Translations under genes and position numbers: made by a program | Notes under the pieces: generated by a model | What the model saw: only the letters and a program-made list of their open reading frames with translations | What the model was told of the DNA's origin: nothing | Databases searched by the model: none | Part shown: piece by piece, positions 24,444 through 25,643 of the stretch | Numbering within the stretch: the stretch's first letter is position 1 | Layout: each line of letters starts with the position of its first letter | Source: CAVRZY01 sp963725415 | Lineage (GTDB): Bacteria > Acidobacteriota > Terriglobia > Bryobacterales > Bryobacteraceae | Direction: 5' to 3' | Length of the DNA stretch: 25,643 bases | Assembly (NCBI GenBank): GCA_963725415.1 | Contig: CAVRZY010000081.1 | Coordinates: 1 to 25,643, forward strand

Positions 24444-24898
24444 TTGCGCTCGCCCTTCGGCTTGGGCGCCGGGCCTTGCCCCGCGTCCATGATTTCGTCG
24501 GCCACCGGCTGCGGTTGATCGATGTTGGCGATCACCAGGCGGCTGGTCTCACCCGCGGTTTCGATGGAGAGATTGCCGATGCCGAACAGCCGCTGCCACA
24601 GTGTCTGGTCCACCCGCACGTCCTGGATCTTCGAAAGCTGTATGGTCCGGGTGGTCCTCGAAAGAACCCCGCACTCGTAGCGCAGCTTGTCTCCAATAAT
24701 CGTGATCTTGGTGAAACGGCGGCGGATGTCCCGGCTGATGGGCCACAGCAACAGCAGAGCCGGAATGATCAGCGGCCACGCCGGCAAGTCGGCGAAGTAA
24801 TTGACGTACGCGATCACGGCGGCGATGATGACCATAAAGGTCACCGTGTAGCTGAGGCTGATCCACTTCTTGGTTGGGTGAACGGTCAGGTCTGGCAT
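24440..24898 (-). CDS. Membrane protein with bacterial PH (bPH2-like) domain
   Basis: This 152-residue protein has two adjoining membrane helices (about residues 15-33 and 41-55) and then a bacterial pleckstrin-homology-like domain. The domain shows ITIIGDKLRYECGVLSRTTR, IQLSKIQDVRVDQTLWQRLF and GIGNLSIETAG, the typical turn order of YdbS/YdbT-type proteins, facing the cytoplasm. The tail is charged. The ATG follows GGAG by about six bases. It heads a four-gene operon with 4-base overlaps. A role for a PH protein in sugar-acid metabolism is not obvious, so its position may be coincidental. The function of this family is unknown. Confidence 0.85.
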   Translation of the reverse strand: MPDLTVHPTKKWISLSYTVTFMVIIAAVIAYVNYFADLPAWPLIIPALLLLWPISRDIRRRFTKITIIGDKLRYECGVLSRTTRTIQLSKIQDVRVDQTLWQRLFGIGNLSIETAGETSRLVIANIDQPQPVADEIMDAGQGPAPKPKGERK

Positions 24899-24917
24899 CG
24901 GTTACTCCAAGTCCGTT

Positions 24918-24923
24918 ATTCTA
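24918..24923 (-). promoter_or_regulatory. Candidate -10 box for the PH-SDR-binding protein-dehydrogenase operon
   Basis: TAGAAT on the minus strand, followed by AACGGACTTGGAGTAACCG and the ATG at 24898. The -35 is weak. The 96-base intergenic space holds divergent starts. Confidence 0.35.
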
Positions 24924-24965
24924 CAGCACTGGGCAGACCGCCATCAGCCGACGCAGCCGCGATGC

Positions 24966-24971
24966 TATGAT
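24966..24971 (+). promoter_or_regulatory. Candidate extended -10 box of the secreted protein gene
   Basis: TGC-TATGAT (24963-24971) is an extended -10. It is followed after about 12 bases by GGGAGG and the GTG start at 24995. No clear -35 was seen. Confidence 0.4.
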
Positions 24972-24994
24972 GGAGGGATTCGGGAGGTGGCACA

Positions 24995-25643
24995 GTGAAA
25001 CGAATCGCGATGCTAGCAACGTTGGCAGTATGGTGCGGGACCTGCCTGCTGGCCGATTTCAGCTACGAGCAGACCTCGAAGATGACCGGCGGCATGATGG
25101 CGGGCGTGATGAAGTTCGCCGGGGCATTCTCGAAGCAGGCCCGGGAGCCCATCAAGACAACCGTGCTGGTGAAGGGCAACCGCATGGCGCAGCTCAGCAG
25201 CACCATCGGGCACATCATCGACCTGGACAAAGAAACCATCACCGACATCGACTTCCAGAAGAGGACCTATTCGGTGGTGACCTTCGCCCAGATGGCCGAG
25301 GCCCTCAAGCAGCTCGAGGCCAAGATGAAGTCCGAGAAGGGATCCGAGCAGGCCAACATGAACGTGAAGGCCTCCGTCAAAGAGACCGGGCAGACTAAGC
25401 CATTCTCGGGCGTGACCGCGCGCGAGATGGTTGTGACCCTGGAAATGGAAGGGACCGATCAGAAGACCGGCCAGACCGGCACCTTCATGGTGATCACCGC
25501 GGACATGTGGATTGCGCCACAGGCCGGCTACGACGAGGTCAGCCAGTTCCACCAGCGCATGGGGCAGAAGCTGAACTGGGCGCCGGGAGCGGGCATGTTC
25601 TCGCAGGGCCGTGGGGATATCGCCAGGGCCATGGCGGACGTGC
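24995..25643 (+). CDS. Secreted protein of unknown function (3' end beyond window)
   Basis: At least 216 residues are encoded before the window edge. A signal peptide (MKRIAMLATLAVWCGTCLLA, then DFSYEQ) is followed by a stretch rich in Met (KMTGGMMAGVMKFAG). Next is a beta-rich region with VLVKGNRMAQLSSTIGHIIDLDKETIT and DIDFQKRTYSVVTFAQM, then charged helices and TAREMVVTLEMEG, ADMWIAPQAGYDEV. The pattern 'D...ETIT.ID...R.Y.VVTF..M' resembles secreted proteins in which a residual-substance-like beta fold reads out a bound ligand (DUF4412-type look), but I do not assign a family. The GTG start was chosen because GGGAGG lies seven bases upstream and the signal peptide begins there. It is divergent from the PH-domain operon. 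Confidence 0.82.
   Translation, partial: MKRIAMLATLAVWCGTCLLADFSYEQTSKMTGGMMAGVMKFAGAFSKQAREPIKTTVLVKGNRMAQLSSTIGHIIDLDKETITDIDFQKRTYSVVTFAQMAEALKQLEAKMKSEKGSEQANMNVKASVKETGQTKPFSGVTAREMVVTLEMEGTDQKTGQTGTFMVITADMWIAPQAGYDEVSQFHQRMGQKLNWAPGAGMFSQGRGDIARAMADV

Noticed and set aside
1..25643. CRISPR array, tRNA, rRNA or riboswitch
   Set aside because: No regularly spaced repeats, no cloverleaf or conserved rRNA sequence, and no recognisable riboswitch core were seen by eye.

Overview
The window is 25.6 kb of GC-rich bacterial DNA with tightly packed genes. The best taxonomic clue is at 13479-15052, a secreted protein whose repeated 'ISAIV..(N/S)..SF.....PGS..(T/V)(V/I)FG.NFG' modules resemble the C-terminal domain family described from Candidatus Solibacter (TIGR03437). 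Tat-exported aldo/keto reductase, Uma2 nuclease and many snap-back palindromes fit the same picture. I infer an acidobacterium of the Bryobacterales/Solibacter type. This is a reading of protein families, not a database result. No rRNA, tRNA, CRISPR array or transposase gene was seen.

Layout. (1) 169-2242, plus strand: a family 2 glycosyltransferase and a peptidoglycan-binding protein with a lysozyme/chitosanase-like domain. (2) 2439-9356, minus strand: from upstream to downstream, a full-length agmatine deiminase, a GIY-YIG nuclease, a small coiled-coil/membrane gene broken by an in-frame TAG, a 5'-truncated second agmatine deiminase, a cytoplasmic-looking gluzincin peptidase and a ComEC-like metallo-beta-lactamase-fold hydrolase. 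(3) 9461-13475, plus strand: Uma2, a Tat aldo/keto reductase whose start has been split by a small inserted element, and a fusion of penicillin-binding transpeptidase, SpoIID and HExxH peptidase domains. (4) 13479-24898, minus strand: a run that begins with a PH-domain protein, SDR dehydrogenase, sugar-binding lipoprotein and Ldh2-type dehydrogenase, each overlapping the next by 4 bases. It continues with a DUF1175/NlpC-like protein, a 1538-residue alpha-2-macroglobulin, a six-helix membrane protein and the frameshifted Solibacter-type protein. (5) 24995-end, plus strand: a secreted protein of unknown function, cut by the window edge.

The most coherent biology is the alpha-2-macroglobulin locus (about 11.0-21.6 kb). 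It combines the DUF1175 partner typical of the yfaS/mag-type operons with an intact thioester motif (CTEQ), which I associate with the pbpC-linked type. Next to it lies a transpeptidase-SpoIID-peptidase fusion. I infer an envelope protease-trapping and wall-repair module.

The second theme is small non-coding elements. Three different MITE-like elements (about 150-200 bp) have terminal inverted repeats, internal hairpins and short flanking direct repeats. A family of short palindromes around GTRGGACAGGCC-N3-GGCCTGTC recurs through the window. Several of these sit exactly at stop codons, one lies inside a reading frame, and one element separates a gene from its start codon.
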